Shown here: piece after piece, positions 29,388 to 38,675 of the stretch
How the letters are laid out: each line of letters opens with the position of its first letter
How positions within the stretch are numbered: position 1 is the stretch's first letter
Origin: Helicobacter felistomachi
GTDB taxonomy: Bacteria > Campylobacterota > Campylobacteria > Campylobacterales > Helicobacteraceae
Assembly: GCF_030296895.1 (NCBI RefSeq)
Contig: NZ_AP028023.1
Location: 1-64,000, forward strand
Direction of reading: 5' to 3'
DNA length: 64,000 nucleotides
The notes under the pieces: model-generated
What the model saw: only the letters and a program-made list of their open reading frames with translations
Told to the model about the DNA's origin: nothing
Databases searched by the model: none
Translations under genes and position numbers: made by a program

Positions 29388-29393
29388 TACAAT
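29388..29393 (+). promoter_or_regulatory. Extended -10 promoter of rep2
   Basis: TATGCTACAAT: TG, one base, TACAAT, about 37 nt before the rep ATG and 20 nt after the last iteron. Confidence 0.55.
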
Positions 29394-29429
29394 TACCATA
29401 ATAAGCTCAGCAAAGAAAGGTGTTGAAAG

Positions 29430-31055
29430 ATGGTTATTCAGGATCAAAAACAAGTTTTGAGTAATGAGATCGTAAAACTCCAAGTTCTAATAGATGTTGA
29501 AACAAATCAAGCACTTAAAGATATTTTAAAACAGGAAAAAACTGAATGCGTAAAAAAACTTTTAGCCTTAACACCAACGCAAAGCCCCCAATTCCCCCAA
29601 GAAAACCAAGAACAAAGGCCAGTCAAAGAAGGCTTACCCCAAACACCTACAAATGCACCACAAGCTCAAGTGCAACAAACTCTCAAACAAGAGCAAGTTA
29701 TCCCACAAGTTGAAAACTCACAGCTAGCCACACCTTTAAACCAAGACACAAAGCAGAATCAACAAGAAAACACAGCACAAGCTCCCCAAAATGTGTCTAA
29801 AAACGCTGTGCTTGCTAAAGACTTACGCATAGCCGATTCAACTAGAGTAACCCTACACAATGACATTTACAAGGTTAATCTAGGAAAGCTTGGGGCATGG
29901 GAAAGTAACTTGCTCTTTGCCTTATTCAACCGCCTCAAAGATCAAGGCGATACTTGTATACGCTTTGAACCCCATGAAGTCAAAGAGATGATCGGTACAC
30001 CCAAAATTGATGGAGACAACTTATTAAGAGTGGTGCGCACACTTTGGAAAAATATCAGAATGGCTAACTTCTGGAAAATCATGCGTTTTGTAGAAAATGG
30101 TGAAGAATTGACTAAGGAAACAAATTGCTTTCTATTCAAGCACTTTACAATCGTTTCAGACAAAACCCCCAAGCTTCGCTACATAGAAGTTGGCATCAAC
30201 ACCCCCTATTTCACCCATTTACTCAATAACCTTAGTGCAAACTTCACTTCTTTGCAATTAAAGATTTTTATGTCCTTGAGAAGTAAATATGCCAAAGCTC
30301 TGTATCGATTGTTGGTGCGCTTTGAGGATGTGAAAAAGCTTTGCATGTGCGAGGTGCTTACCTACAAGAGCGACTTTGAAGGGTTTAAAGAGTTTATGGG
30401 GATACCTAAGAGTTTGTCAGTTAAGGACACCGATACGATATTAAAACCCGCCTGCAGAGAGCTAGGTGTCCCCATTGATGAAGGCTATAACCCTGAAAAT
30501 CCCGATCGCTCTTTACCCTATGAAACCATCTTTTATACAAAAATCAAAAAAGGCAAGGGCAATAAAGTTGTGGGCATCACCTTTCACTTTATGCCTCACC
30601 CCCATCTTGACATGCAAAAAGCTATTCTCAAACGCCACACACAAAACCGCTTTAAAGACACCATGGCGCAAATCCAAAAAGAAGAGAAAGAGAAACAAGA
30701 AAAGAAAGCTAGAGAAGAGGTAAGAAGTAAGAGAGATCATTACAACAAGCAAGAGTTAAAAACCCTTAATAGTTTTATAGGGCTTAGTGGTCCTTTGTTT
30801 ACCAAAGACTTTGAATACCACTTTAAAAGTGTTAAGCTCTTGATGGTAGGTTCTTTTGGAGGTGATAATGCTAAGCTGATGGGTGTCTTTAAGATCAACA
30901 CAACCGATCACACAGATCGTAGCTATGCCGAGCGTCTGCGCTCTTTAAACCAAGCCTATCTAAAATTCATCCCTAAAGGATTTCCTGATTGCTTCATATA
31001 CTTTTTTGAAGATCACGAGAGCTTGCTTAGAGAGTTTGTGAAGAGAGCAAAGTGA
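29430..31055 (+). CDS. repA: Replication initiator protein, Rep_3 type (replicon 2)
   Basis: 541 aa and intact. Residues 1-50 form a charged helix, ~50-120 a Gln/Pro-rich linker, then two winged-helix domains: WH1 from ADSTRVTLHNDIYKVNLGKLG to SDKTPKLRYIEVGINTPYF and WH2 from LLNNLSANFTSLQLK through LRSKYAKALYRLLVRFED to KVVGITFHFMPHP. A basic coiled segment and a C-terminal domain follow. It binds the iterons and opens oriV. RBS-like AAAGG precedes ATG. Same family as H. pylori plasmid RepA. Confidence 0.85.
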   Translation: MVIQDQKQVLSNEIVKLQVLIDVETNQALKDILKQEKTECVKKLLALTPTQSPQFPQENQEQRPVKEGLPQTPTNAPQAQVQQTLKQEQVIPQVENSQLATPLNQDTKQNQQENTAQAPQNVSKNAVLAKDLRIADSTRVTLHNDIYKVNLGKLGAWESNLLFALFNRLKDQGDTCIRFEPHEVKEMIGTPKIDGDNLLRVVRTLWKNIRMANFWKIMRFVENGEELTKETNCFLFKHFTIVSDKTPKLRYIEVGINTPYFTHLLNNLSANFTSLQLKIFMSLRSKYAKALYRLLVRFEDVKKLCMCEVLTYKSDFEGFKEFMGIPKSLSVKDTDTILKPACRELGVPIDEGYNPENPDRSLPYETIFYTKIKKGKGNKVVGITFHFMPHPHLDMQKAILKRHTQNRFKDTMAQIQKEEKEKQEKKAREEVRSKRDHYNKQELKTLNSFIGLSGPLFTKDFEYHFKSVKLLMVGSFGGDNAKLMGVFKINTTDHTDRSYAERLRSLNQAYLKFIPKGFPDCFIYFFEDHESLLREFVKRAK

Positions 31056-31065
31056 AAACAAAACA

Positions 31066-31293
31066 ATGCCAGAACTAGATAAAAAGAAAGCAGAACTTGA
31101 TGATTTAAAGACTTGGCGCAGCTATGCCGTTACTTCTCTAATTGCTTTAATTGCCTTTGTTTTTACTAGGTATAATCAAAGCAATATAGTCATAGTTATC
31201 ATCAGCTGTCTAAGCATCATCCTACTTGGGATTGCAATTATAGTTTTGCAATTTAAAATCAAAAAATTAATCAAAGAAATAGGAGAGCTATGA
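31066..31293 (+). CDS. Small two-helix membrane protein downstream of rep2
   Basis: 75 aa, identical to 12288-12515, 10 nt after rep2, ATGA overlap with the next small gene. Here it follows an intact rep, so the arrangement rep plus two membrane peptides is the native one. Confidence 0.65.
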   Translation: MPELDKKKAELDDLKTWRSYAVTSLIALIAFVFTRYNQSNIVIVIISCLSIILLGIAIIVLQFKIKKLIKEIGEL

Positions 31294-31370
31294 TGGAGAC
31301 TTTAGTCATCTTTTCTGTAGTGTTCGGACTTGTCTGCTTTTTTGTAGCTTTCTATATTGCAATCAGCTAG
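31290..31370 (+). CDS. 26-aa single-span membrane peptide (replicon 2)
   Basis: Identical to 12512-12592: one hydrophobic helix starting MMETLVIF and ending FYIAIS. Confidence 0.55.
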   Translation: MMETLVIFSVVFGLVCFFVAFYIAIS

Positions 31371-31720
31371 TTTAATGGCTTATATCATGTGTTCTACAAG
31401 ACCACACAACCACGACTTAAACTAAAACCTACACTCTAGCACACCCTCGTCGCTCCTAGAGCCTCATACAGCTTAAATATATTTAAGGTTTTCTCCACAA
31501 AATAACTTTAATACATAAATCAATACATACAGCCTTTAAGCTCCCACGGCGTTTGAGTGGCAAATTAACCAAACAAGCTTGCGCCGTGTTTTGCGTAGCA
31601 ATGGTTAATTTGCAAATTAACCATTACCTACGGGTATCGCTCGCAAGCTCACTATGGTTAATTTGCCCCTAACGGGGATTTTTGGTAAAATATTGTATTT
31701 TATAATAAAAGGATTAAATA
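31371..31720. other. Gene-free region before mobilisation genes (replicon 2)
   Basis: 350 nt matching 12593-12944 with three single-base length changes noticed in short runs; contains element E5 and the AT-rich TTTTATAAT promoter stretch. Confidence 0.5.
31540..31678. repeat. Long-hairpin intergenic element, copy E5 (candidate oriT)
   Basis: As E3, with the same alternating GGCAAATTAACC / GGTTAATTTGCC arms, before the intact mobilisation operon. Confidence 0.72.
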
Positions 31721-32034
31721 ATGCTAGATAATTCAGGCAACGCAAGTAATGATAATGCAAGCAATGTCAGTCATCAAAGCAGTGACACTACCCCTAATAC
31801 ACAAAACAAAAATATAAAACCACAACCAAAACTCTTGAACGAAAAGAGCACCCGAGAATTAGGCAAATTGATTGGCAAGCTAGAAGAACAAATTATAAAG
31901 ATTGAAAATGAAAAGAACACTTTAGAAAACAGCTTAAAAAACTTAATGATAAGCTCAATGACCTAAAACAAAGACAGGCTGAAGCGAGTGAAATGCTTTC
32001 TAAAAAACGCAAGCAAGAACAACAAAAGAAATAG
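31721..32034 (+). pseudogene. Coiled-coil mobilisation accessory gene, frameshifted (replicon 2)
   Basis: One A missing from an A7 run (A6 at 31936-31941) ends the product after 81 aa (NLMISSMT) instead of 104. Otherwise identical to 12945-13259. Thus replicon 1 has an intact accessory gene with a broken relaxase, and replicon 2 the reverse. A sequencing error in the run is possible. Confidence 0.65.
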
Positions 32035-32051
32035 ATTAAGGGGAGGGGAGT

Positions 32052-34940
32052 ATGGGCAACATCTCATCAATTAACTTTAAACCTACCAAAAATGCCGTGC
32101 AACTTAACCACAACGATAGAAGCATTGCCCCTAACTATCTCTTGCCTCAAGAAGTGATTTTAAAAGTGGGCGGAGGTGTTGAAGTGGATAGATCGGCGCA
32201 AGAAGCTTTGGCATTAAGAACCCAAATTATTAAAAAAGCTATGGATGCCTATTTACAACACAGAGGGCAAAAGTTTCGGGCTAAAAGCTATCTATGGAGT
32301 GCCGTTGTTAATCTCAAAGAAACTTCAACAATGCAAGATTTAGAAAGGTTATCCAAACACTTTAAAACCAAATATGGCTTTCAATGCTACCAAATCGCTA
32401 TTCATAGAGATGAAGGGCATATTGATGAAAATGGCATCACACAAATCAATCACCACGCCCATTTGGAGTTTGTTACTCTTGATGAGAACACAGGCAAGAG
32501 CCTTTTTAGAGGAAGTTTGCAAAGACCTAGAGCTTTAGGACAAATGCAAACAGAAGTGGCACAAATCTTAGGTATGGAGCGTGGACAATTTAAGAACGAC
32601 ACCATAGATGAAAACGGCAACCTAATTAAGGGCACAGGTAGAAAACGCATTGAGCCTAGAGCTTATGGGCAGTTGATGGAAAAAGAGAAAACAAAACGGA
32701 TTAAATTAGAAAAAAATAACTCACAAGAAGTTACAGCCTACCAAAAACAAATCAAAGACTTACAAACAAGTGCTAAGAACGCCCAAATAGAGTTAAATAC
32801 CCTTAAACAAAAACAAACCCAACTAGAGCAGACTAATACCGCTTTAACCAAAGAGAACCAAGAACTCCAAGCTAATAAGATAGAACTAGAAACCACACTC
32901 ATAGACCTTGTTACTATCTTTGCCCCACAAGACAAACAGAACAAGAAACTCACTATCAAAGAAGCCAAGTCTTTGCTAGAGAGTGTGAGAAAGCAAATAA
33001 TTGCCCTTAATCAAGGGCTTGGTGATTTAAAGCTTTTCACACAAGAGGATTACAAGAGCTTAAGAGCCTTGAAAGATGAGGGCTTGAGCATTGCTGACCT
33101 AAAGGAGCGCATCACACAGATAGAGCAAGAAGCTAAAGAACGCTACCAATCCTTGCAAGAACAATACAAAGACTATCTAAGCCCTGAACAAGTAGAGAAC
33201 AAGATAAGCATTGCTGAAGCCAAATACAAAGACTATCTAAGCCCTAGTGCCGTGCAAGAGCTTAGGCAAAAGCACACTAAAGAGCTTGAGCTTAGAAAGC
33301 AAAGCTACACTAAAGACATCAATACCAAAGACACAGAGCATGCCAAAGCTTTGCAAGAAAAACAAAAAGAGATAGATGCCCTTAAGAACGAGAACACCCA
33401 AAAAGATGAAAGTATCGATGGTTTAAAAGAACAGATTGTCAAGCACACCCAAGAGCTTGATAAGGTGAAACCCGAGCTTGCCACACTCAAAGCCAACGCC
33501 GATGTCTTGCAACAACAAAGCGATACACAAGCGCAAGAAAATAAAAAACTTCAGCAAGCAAACCAAGAACTAGAAACTAAGTATAAAAATCTCACCCAAG
33601 AGCTTGATAACTCCAAACAAGAAATCACCACACTCAAAACCACTAACCAACAACTCCAGCAAGAGAATCTAAAACTCAAGCCCGTGTATCTCACAAAAAC
33701 ACAGATCAGAGCAAGGCGTTTAGCAGAAAGACAAGAGCTCATGGGCAAGGGCTGTCCTAAAGAAGCTTTTAGAGAATTGAGCGCCTTAGATGATGAGAAA
33801 TTGACCCAAGCGCAATTAGATGAGCGCATTTTAAACATTTGGCTTAAGTATGCTCCCAGCTACATTGCAAGCTTAGAGAACACCAACACTAACTTAGAAC
33901 AAGAAACCCAAACCCTTAAAGCTGAGTTAAAGACAGCCAAAACAGAGGCAAAGAGTCAAGCACACATCAAAGCTTTTGAAAAAGAAGCCACAAACCTTAT
34001 TAGAAAGTATGTAGCCCCCGTTACATCTGGTGTAGTGGCACACATTAAAGCCAGCGATGCCAAGCTCATCAGTATCCATAAGCAATGCCAAGAGGAGATG
34101 ATTGAGCAGGCAAGCACTTGTGCTCTACTCAACGAAGAAATGCTAGCAGGCAAGCACACAGCTATCAATGCTATAGCTAGACTCTTTGGCAAGGGTGTTA
34201 AAAAAGAATACAAGCTAGACTATGACCCCATTAAGGCTAAGACAGGTTACAGAGAGCTTAACAGACGAGAACAAGCTATAAAAGAGAAGTTAGCAGAAAC
34301 TCTTACAAAGCACAGCCAAGCAGTGCAAGCCATCAACAATCAAGCTTGTGCCATTATCTTAGAGGCTGTGGATAGTGTCAAAAATGAAATTAGCAAGCTT
34401 GCTACAGAGTTTAAGAGCAGTGCTGAGTATGGGGCAGAGCTCAATCAGGCTAAAAGACAGATAGAAAGCCTGAAAAACGACAAGGAGCAGTTGCAAAGTA
34501 AAGTGAGCGCCTTAGAAAAAGAAAAAGAAACTAATAAGCAAGAGGTAGAAAAGGCAAAGGTTGATAATGAAGCTTTTAAAAAGAGTGGCATTGAGAACAC
34601 AAGTCTTAAAAGTGAGCTAAAGACCACAAAATCCACGCTAGAAACTACACAGAGCGATTTGCAAACCACAAAGGCAGAGCTTGAAGGGACAAAGGCGAAG
34701 TTAGAGGGCATCCAAAGCGATTTGGGGGCTTTGGAGATACTAGAGGGTGTTGTGTATGCAAAGATTGCTGAAATAGGCAAGACTAGCCCAGAAGTGGCTC
34801 AGGCATTAGAAATTAAAGCAAGCAATGTATTAAATGACCTTGCTAGTCTCAAAGAAGATTTGCCTAGAATCTTGGCGCAAGTAAAAGCAATCCAAGATCA
34901 AGAGCAAGAGCAAAAGGGGGATGGGGGTTATCATAAATAG
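32052..34940 (+). CDS. mob: MOBV-like relaxase / mobilisation protein (replicon 2)
   Basis: 962 aa. N-terminal relaxase (1-200) with HRDEGH...NHHAHLEF, then coiled coil with two YKDYLSP repeats (~375-405), a conserved block VYLTKTQIRARRLAERQELM (~555-575) followed by ERILNIWLKYAPSY, a region with IRKYVAPVTSG...ARLFGKGVKKEYK, and a variable C-terminus of TTK/ELE coils. RBS GGAGGGGAG. It would nick the upstream oriT for transfer in trans. From ~34345 it diverges from the replicon 1 copy, after near-identity for 3.7 kb. Confidence 0.82.
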   Translation: MGNISSINFKPTKNAVQLNHNDRSIAPNYLLPQEVILKVGGGVEVDRSAQEALALRTQIIKKAMDAYLQHRGQKFRAKSYLWSAVVNLKETSTMQDLERLSKHFKTKYGFQCYQIAIHRDEGHIDENGITQINHHAHLEFVTLDENTGKSLFRGSLQRPRALGQMQTEVAQILGMERGQFKNDTIDENGNLIKGTGRKRIEPRAYGQLMEKEKTKRIKLEKNNSQEVTAYQKQIKDLQTSAKNAQIELNTLKQKQTQLEQTNTALTKENQELQANKIELETTLIDLVTIFAPQDKQNKKLTIKEAKSLLESVRKQIIALNQGLGDLKLFTQEDYKSLRALKDEGLSIADLKERITQIEQEAKERYQSLQEQYKDYLSPEQVENKISIAEAKYKDYLSPSAVQELRQKHTKELELRKQSYTKDINTKDTEHAKALQEKQKEIDALKNENTQKDESIDGLKEQIVKHTQELDKVKPELATLKANADVLQQQSDTQAQENKKLQQANQELETKYKNLTQELDNSKQEITTLKTTNQQLQQENLKLKPVYLTKTQIRARRLAERQELMGKGCPKEAFRELSALDDEKLTQAQLDERILNIWLKYAPSYIASLENTNTNLEQETQTLKAELKTAKTEAKSQAHIKAFEKEATNLIRKYVAPVTSGVVAHIKASDAKLISIHKQCQEEMIEQASTCALLNEEMLAGKHTAINAIARLFGKGVKKEYKLDYDPIKAKTGYRELNRREQAIKEKLAETLTKHSQAVQAINNQACAIILEAVDSVKNEISKLATEFKSSAEYGAELNQAKRQIESLKNDKEQLQSKVSALEKEKETNKQEVEKAKVDNEAFKKSGIENTSLKSELKTTKSTLETTQSDLQTTKAELEGTKAKLEGIQSDLGALEILEGVVYAKIAEIGKTSPEVAQALEIKASNVLNDLASLKEDLPRILAQVKAIQDQEQEQKGDGGYHK

Positions 34941-35192
34941 GCTTTAAATTTTAAAATTAAAAATAATACTAAATATAATTTTTTATAATGTTAAATGTTT
35001 TTAATAGTATTTAATCACATTTTATATGAATTATTTTTATGAGAATTTATACTTGTCTTTGCAAGTGCTGAGTCGCCTTGCATTTGAGTAGAGAATATCC
35101 TATAAAATGCTTTACTTTATTAGGGGTCAAGCTGTCATCTTTGAAAAAGCAATCGTAAGCAATTCACTCTTATGGTGTTTTTGAAAATTTGG
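34941..35192. other. AT-rich gene-free stretch after relaxase 2
   Basis: Low-complexity A/T sequence to ~35040, then unique sequence without a convincing frame. Convergent with the small membrane genes that follow on the other strand. Confidence 0.4.
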
Positions 35193-35315
35193 TTATCTAT
35201 GCTTTTTCTTTGAATCCGCCCGCTTTCGATCCGCCTTTCTAAATTCCCACACCATGTAGAGTAAGGGGACACCAAAACAAAAGAGTGCAAAAAAAGCCAC
35301 TGCAATGCCTATCAT
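35193..35315 (-). CDS. 40-aa single-span membrane peptide
   Basis: Hydrophobic helix (MIGIAVAFFALFCFGVPLLY) and a strongly basic tail (WEFRKADRKRADSKKKHR). ATGA overlap with the 96-aa gene before it, the same coupling as the 75+26-aa pairs after rep. Confidence 0.55.
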   Translation of the reverse strand: MIGIAVAFFALFCFGVPLLYMVWEFRKADRKRADSKKKHR

Positions 35316-35602
35316 TCTTCCATCTCCTCTATCTCGTTGAGATCGGCAAAAAGCCTTCTAAACAAAATAACTAGAATACTAAATAGGATCACAAGCCCAG
35401 TAGAGATGACAATGCCTTGAACAAGATTAACCTTGAGATAGTTGATGGTAACAAATCCAAAAGTCCCAAAGATAGCTGTAAGAAGTGCTACTATCAAAAC
35501 CTTTAACACATCAATTTCAAGTTTAAGGCGTTCTTTGCGGCTCAGTGTATATCCTTTAGTTGGAGCAAGGGTAGCATAGTTAGAAATGCCATAGGGGGTC
35601 AC
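35312..35602 (-). CDS. Two-helix membrane protein, relative of the rep-linked 75-aa gene
   Basis: 96 aa: soluble N-terminus with SRKERLKLEIDVLK, membrane segments VLIVALLTAIFGTFGFVTI and LVQGIVISTGLVILFSILVILF, acidic tail LNEIEEMEE. Same design as the 75-aa protein (charged helix, two spans, short tail, coupled peptide) but no close identity. The start could be an internal Met-less alternative near SRKERLK; the N-terminal 20 residues are uncertain. Confidence 0.55.
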   Translation of the reverse strand: MTPYGISNYATLAPTKGYTLSRKERLKLEIDVLKVLIVALLTAIFGTFGFVTINYLKVNLVQGIVISTGLVILFSILVILFRRLFADLNEIEEMEE

Positions 35603-35673
35603 CCTTTAATCACAATTTATCACAATTTTGAGTATGAGTGCAAGCCTAGAGCCGAAGATAGCTACAGGAAGAT

Positions 35674-35803
35674 AGCTACAGAATATACAAACATTACAGA
35701 TGACTATGCAAGGCGTTTAGATGAATTTAATGGATTTTTAGAAAGTGAGCTTTTGAAATCACAGCAAAAAGGAACACAGAAGAGTGTGGGGAAGCATAAG
35801 TGA
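35674..35803 (+). pseudogene. 3' remnant of relaxase 3
   Basis: The last ~42 codons of the 765-aa relaxase (ATEYTNITDDYARRLDEFNG... to GKHK, stop 35801) without the rest. It marks the left edge of the block duplicated from 57450-58810. Confidence 0.8.
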
Positions 35804-35935
35804 TTTTATCTTTAGTGATTGCGCGCTTGCTTTTATTCTAACAGCCCAAACTTAGATAGCTGGCTAACAAGCAAGCAATATTGATGAGCGAAAATTAGAA
35901 TAAAAACTCTCATTGCCTTTGTTCCATAAAATATC

Positions 35936-36260
35936 TTTGTCATACAAAACGCCCCAAACACCATTTAGGCATTTCTCTCAATTCTATGTTTTGTCATACA
36001 AAACCATGTCATACAAATCATGATTTTTTGTCCTACAAACGCTTGGTATTTTGTCATACAATTGTCATACAAATTTCTATGAAGCGCCTATTTTAGGGGT
36101 TTTCTCTGTGAGAATACCTATATTTTGTCATACAAATTTGTCATACAAACTTGTAATTTTGTCCTACAAATGTCCTGCATAAAAATCTTACAAAGTGTAT
36201 CTCAGGCTATAATACCCTTATGGTTATCTGCCTTTCTACTGTAAGCAAAAGTCCTACAAA
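35936..36260. repeat. Operator/centromere-like repeat array, copy 1
   Basis: Ten copies of GTCMTACAAA, nine exact, at 35939, 35993, 36008, 36030, 36053 (one mismatch), 36064, 36127, 36140, 36161 and 36251. Most are flanked as TTTTGTCATACAAA, giving short inverted symmetry (TTTGT...ACAAA). The last overlaps the first base of the next gene's ATG. Spacing is irregular (11-63 nt), so it is not a CRISPR. Ribbon-helix-helix proteins bind such short repeats; an autoregulatory operator and a plasmid centromere are both possible. Confidence 0.75.
36208..36213 (+). promoter_or_regulatory. -10 box TATAAT of the ribbon-helix-helix gene
   Basis: Consensus TATAAT between repeats 9 and 10, 46 nt before the ATG, so repressor bound to the array would cover the promoter. 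Confidence 0.55.
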
Positions 36261-37066
36261 TGTCTAAAGCATCCAAAGACAATAAAACCCAAGCCGTGAG
36301 CGTGCGTTTTACTCTCAGTGAGTTAGAACAGCTTAAACACAAAGCACAAGAGCTTGGATTAGATGTCTCTAAGTATGTGCGCTCTTGTGCTTTAAAGCAA
36401 GGGATTAATCCAAAGCAAGGTTTAGATGAGAAGGTATTGACACAAACCCAAGAAGTACGCCCAGAACAAGAGACAAAGCATAAGAAGTTAGCTAAGAAAC
36501 CCATAATATGGCAAATCCGCACATTAGTCCTAGCTATTGCTCTTATCATCATCATCGTAGCTGTAATTGTTTTTCTAATACAAGACAAGCAAAAACCACA
36601 GGTACAGATGCAAAATAGTTTGCACCCACAAGAGAGAACACACCAACAATCTAGTCATCAATCCAAGCCACAGGGGCAAAAGCAGATGAAGTTGCAGTCC
36701 TACCCTAAATCACAAGAGCAAATACAGACAGAGCAGACCCAGCCCTACCCCCAAACACAAGAACTAAAAAATCCACAAGTGCAAGACAATGCTCAAATAC
36801 AGGAGCAAGCCAGCCCAAAAGAGCAAACAGCATGCCAAAAATACAAAGCAATAGAAAAGATGTGGAAAGATGAAAAAGAAAGAGAAATAGGTTGGAGGAA
36901 GAATTTAGGACCATATACGGACTGCTTGAGAGAATGGTATCAAGCTCAACCTACTGGGTCCCCCAAGGAGAATAAATCTAAGACACCTCCCTTGCAGATT
37001 ACACCAGATAATCCAGATAATATAGACATTCTAAAAGACTGGGACAAGACTCCATCTACTCCATAG
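36260..37066 (+). CDS. Membrane-anchored ribbon-helix-helix DNA-binding protein, copy 1
   Basis: 268 aa. Residues 10-48 form a MobC/RHH-like domain (AVSVRFTLSELEQLKHKAQELGL, then DVSKYVRSCALKQG). Residues ~84-110 are a strong membrane span after a basic stretch (KHKKLAKKP, then LVLAIALIIIIVAVIVFLI). A Gln/Pro-rich linker (110-195) leads to a C-terminal domain with two Cys (CQKYKAIEKMWKDE...YTDCLREWY). Basic residues before the span predict a cytoplasmic DNA-binding end and periplasmic tail. It lies directly behind the ten-repeat array. Roles to consider: NTPase-free segregation factor (like StbA or pSK1 Par), relaxosome MobC, or repressor. Confidence 0.7.
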   Translation: MSKASKDNKTQAVSVRFTLSELEQLKHKAQELGLDVSKYVRSCALKQGINPKQGLDEKVLTQTQEVRPEQETKHKKLAKKPIIWQIRTLVLAIALIIIIVAVIVFLIQDKQKPQVQMQNSLHPQERTHQQSSHQSKPQGQKQMKLQSYPKSQEQIQTEQTQPYPQTQELKNPQVQDNAQIQEQASPKEQTACQKYKAIEKMWKDEKEREIGWRKNLGPYTDCLREWYQAQPTGSPKENKSKTPPLQITPDNPDNIDILKDWDKTPSTP

Positions 37067-37299
37067 GTGTGTTGCACAGCACCCAAGCAAGCTTGACAAT
37101 ACGATCTAGTGAAATTCACACCAAAATAGCCCAAATAGGGTAAGATAGACCTAGTAAAAATGGATGAACTAGCAATGTGTTGTAGTGCATTGGCAACTTT
37201 GACAGCCTCATCAAGTCTCTCTAGCAGTCCTTAATAAAGCTGTCAAAGAGCAAGGATAAAAGAGAACGGGAGCAAGCATTGTAACAAATGGAGGCAAAA

Positions 37300-37500
37300 A
37301 TGTTTACTGAAATAGAACAAGAATTGATTTCTCTCAAAATGAGCTACATGAATGCGATAGATCTTTTGGATAATGGTTCAATAACAGATGAAACAGAGCG
37401 TGCAGAATATGCCCAAGCCATGCAAAGGTGGCTAGAACGCATTAAAGAGATAGAGGCAGAGATGGGGGTTGGACCTGTTACTGATGAGGGGAGATTTTAG
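37300..37500 (+). CDS. Small acidic hypothetical protein
   Basis: 66 aa from the ATG at 37300, chosen because GGAGG lies 6 nt upstream and overlaps the earlier ATG at 37288. Two predicted helices (IEQELISLKMSYMNAIDLL and AEYAQAMQRWLERIKEIEAEM). Not recognised. Size and acidity fit an antitoxin, but no toxin lies next to it. Confidence 0.45.
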   Translation: MFTEIEQELISLKMSYMNAIDLLDNGSITDETERAEYAQAMQRWLERIKEIEAEMGVGPVTDEGRF

Positions 37501-38024
37501 TTGTTTGGTTTGAGATGGGGATGGGGGATTCACTTTAGCCTTGGCATTTTGAGGTGGCTAAAAGGTTGTTAGCTGTAGTTTTTGGCAGTCTAACAACTTT
37601 AAAATGGTAGAAAAGTCAACCTTTTTCTGCAGTAGAAGGCTTTTGGTAAACAGTAGTAACAAGATAATTCGAACAAGATTAAAAACGATTTTAAATAATA
37701 TTTAATGTATTTAATAGTGTTTTAAATATTGATTATTTGTATTTAATATATTGCATAAAATTTTTGCTAAAACATTGTAGAATGTAGCCATTAAAATGAA
37801 AGATTTATGCCTTAATGAGCGTTATCTGTAGTTTAATGTGATACATTAAGCGTTGTCGTGACTTATTACCATAGGATCATGTCCCAGTGCTATAGGCAAA
37901 ATGGAGCAGCTTGAAAGCCAAATATAAGCCCGTGAATTGGAGTTTTTTTATTGGTTAAACTTAGATCGAATACAGAGTCCCTCCCCAATCATCTTAAGAT
38001 GATTCATTTCGCTTAAGCTATTCA
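37501..38024. other. Gene-free stretch before the solo HEPN gene
   Basis: Includes an AT-rich block (37680-37790) resembling 17640-17710 after the MazF pair. No gene seen. The HEPN start has no obvious strong RBS. Confidence 0.4.
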
Positions 38025-38675
38025 ATGGAAAAATCTAAGCTAATTCTGTTTTTCTCCCAAGAAAGACTGGAGTCATATGAGAATGTGGATGAGCATTTTA
38101 ATAACCTTAGACTGATTGGCAGGATCACACCAAAGTTAGCAAGTATAGAACTGATTTTACGCAACCTGCTTGACTTTGAGAAACGACAAATTTCTACTGA
38201 TTGGCTTAGATATTCTACAGACGCCAAGATTTTAAATAAAATCAAAAAGCTAGAGCTCAATGGAAAGCTCACCCACACGCAACTTCTTTCAAAAATGTCT
38301 TTGGGTGAGATCATTGCAATGATAAACGAGAATGTTTATATACGGAGTAAAATTTTTAACTTACAGCATTTTGATTTTAAAAACTATGATCTGAGTAATA
38401 GAAATTATTGCACGGACACACCTAGAAAGACAAAATTTAGCAATGACAATAAGGCTGAGATTGTCATGTATCTACTTCTTAGTATCCGTAACCGCTGTTT
38501 TCACTGGGAAAATCTACTTAAAACTAGGCTTAACAAGAACAAAATATATCCACGCATCACGACTAAGTTTAGAGGCACTATGGTTGGTATTGCACCACAA
38601 AATATTGAGCTATTTCTGGATGACGTCATTAAAAGCTTTGACAACGAACTACTAGAGTTGATAGCCGGAAAGTAA
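38025..38675 (+). CDS. HEPN/Abi-like RNase, intact
   Basis: 216 aa. Shares the layout of the cassette HEPN genes: RITPKLASIELILRNLLDFE in the first third, LSKMSLGEIIAMI in the middle and IRNRCFHWENLLKTR near residue 160, an R-x4-H catalytic motif, then IYPRIT and a C-terminal helix. Unlike the three cassette copies it has no frameshift. Abi_2/HEPN proteins cut RNA on phage attack or as toxins. It stands alone with no SLR operon opposite. Confidence 0.72.
   Translation: MEKSKLILFFSQERLESYENVDEHFNNLRLIGRITPKLASIELILRNLLDFEKRQISTDWLRYSTDAKILNKIKKLELNGKLTHTQLLSKMSLGEIIAMINENVYIRSKIFNLQHFDFKNYDLSNRNYCTDTPRKTKFSNDNKAEIVMYLLLSIRNRCFHWENLLKTRLNKNKIYPRITTKFRGTMVGIAPQNIELFLDDVIKSFDNELLELIAGK

Larger units (their letters stand above)
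28585..29429. other. Gene-free replication control region of replicon 2
   Basis: Parallels 7779-8620: GC hairpin 28687-28701, the direct repeats starting CTCTCCAAAG, hairpin pair, then iterons and promoter. Similarity to replicon 1 stops at about 29270, just before the iterons. Confidence 0.6.

Noticed and set aside
35936-36260. GTCMTACAAA array as a CRISPR
   Set aside because: Repeats are only ~10 bp with irregular gaps of 11-63 nt and no cas genes.
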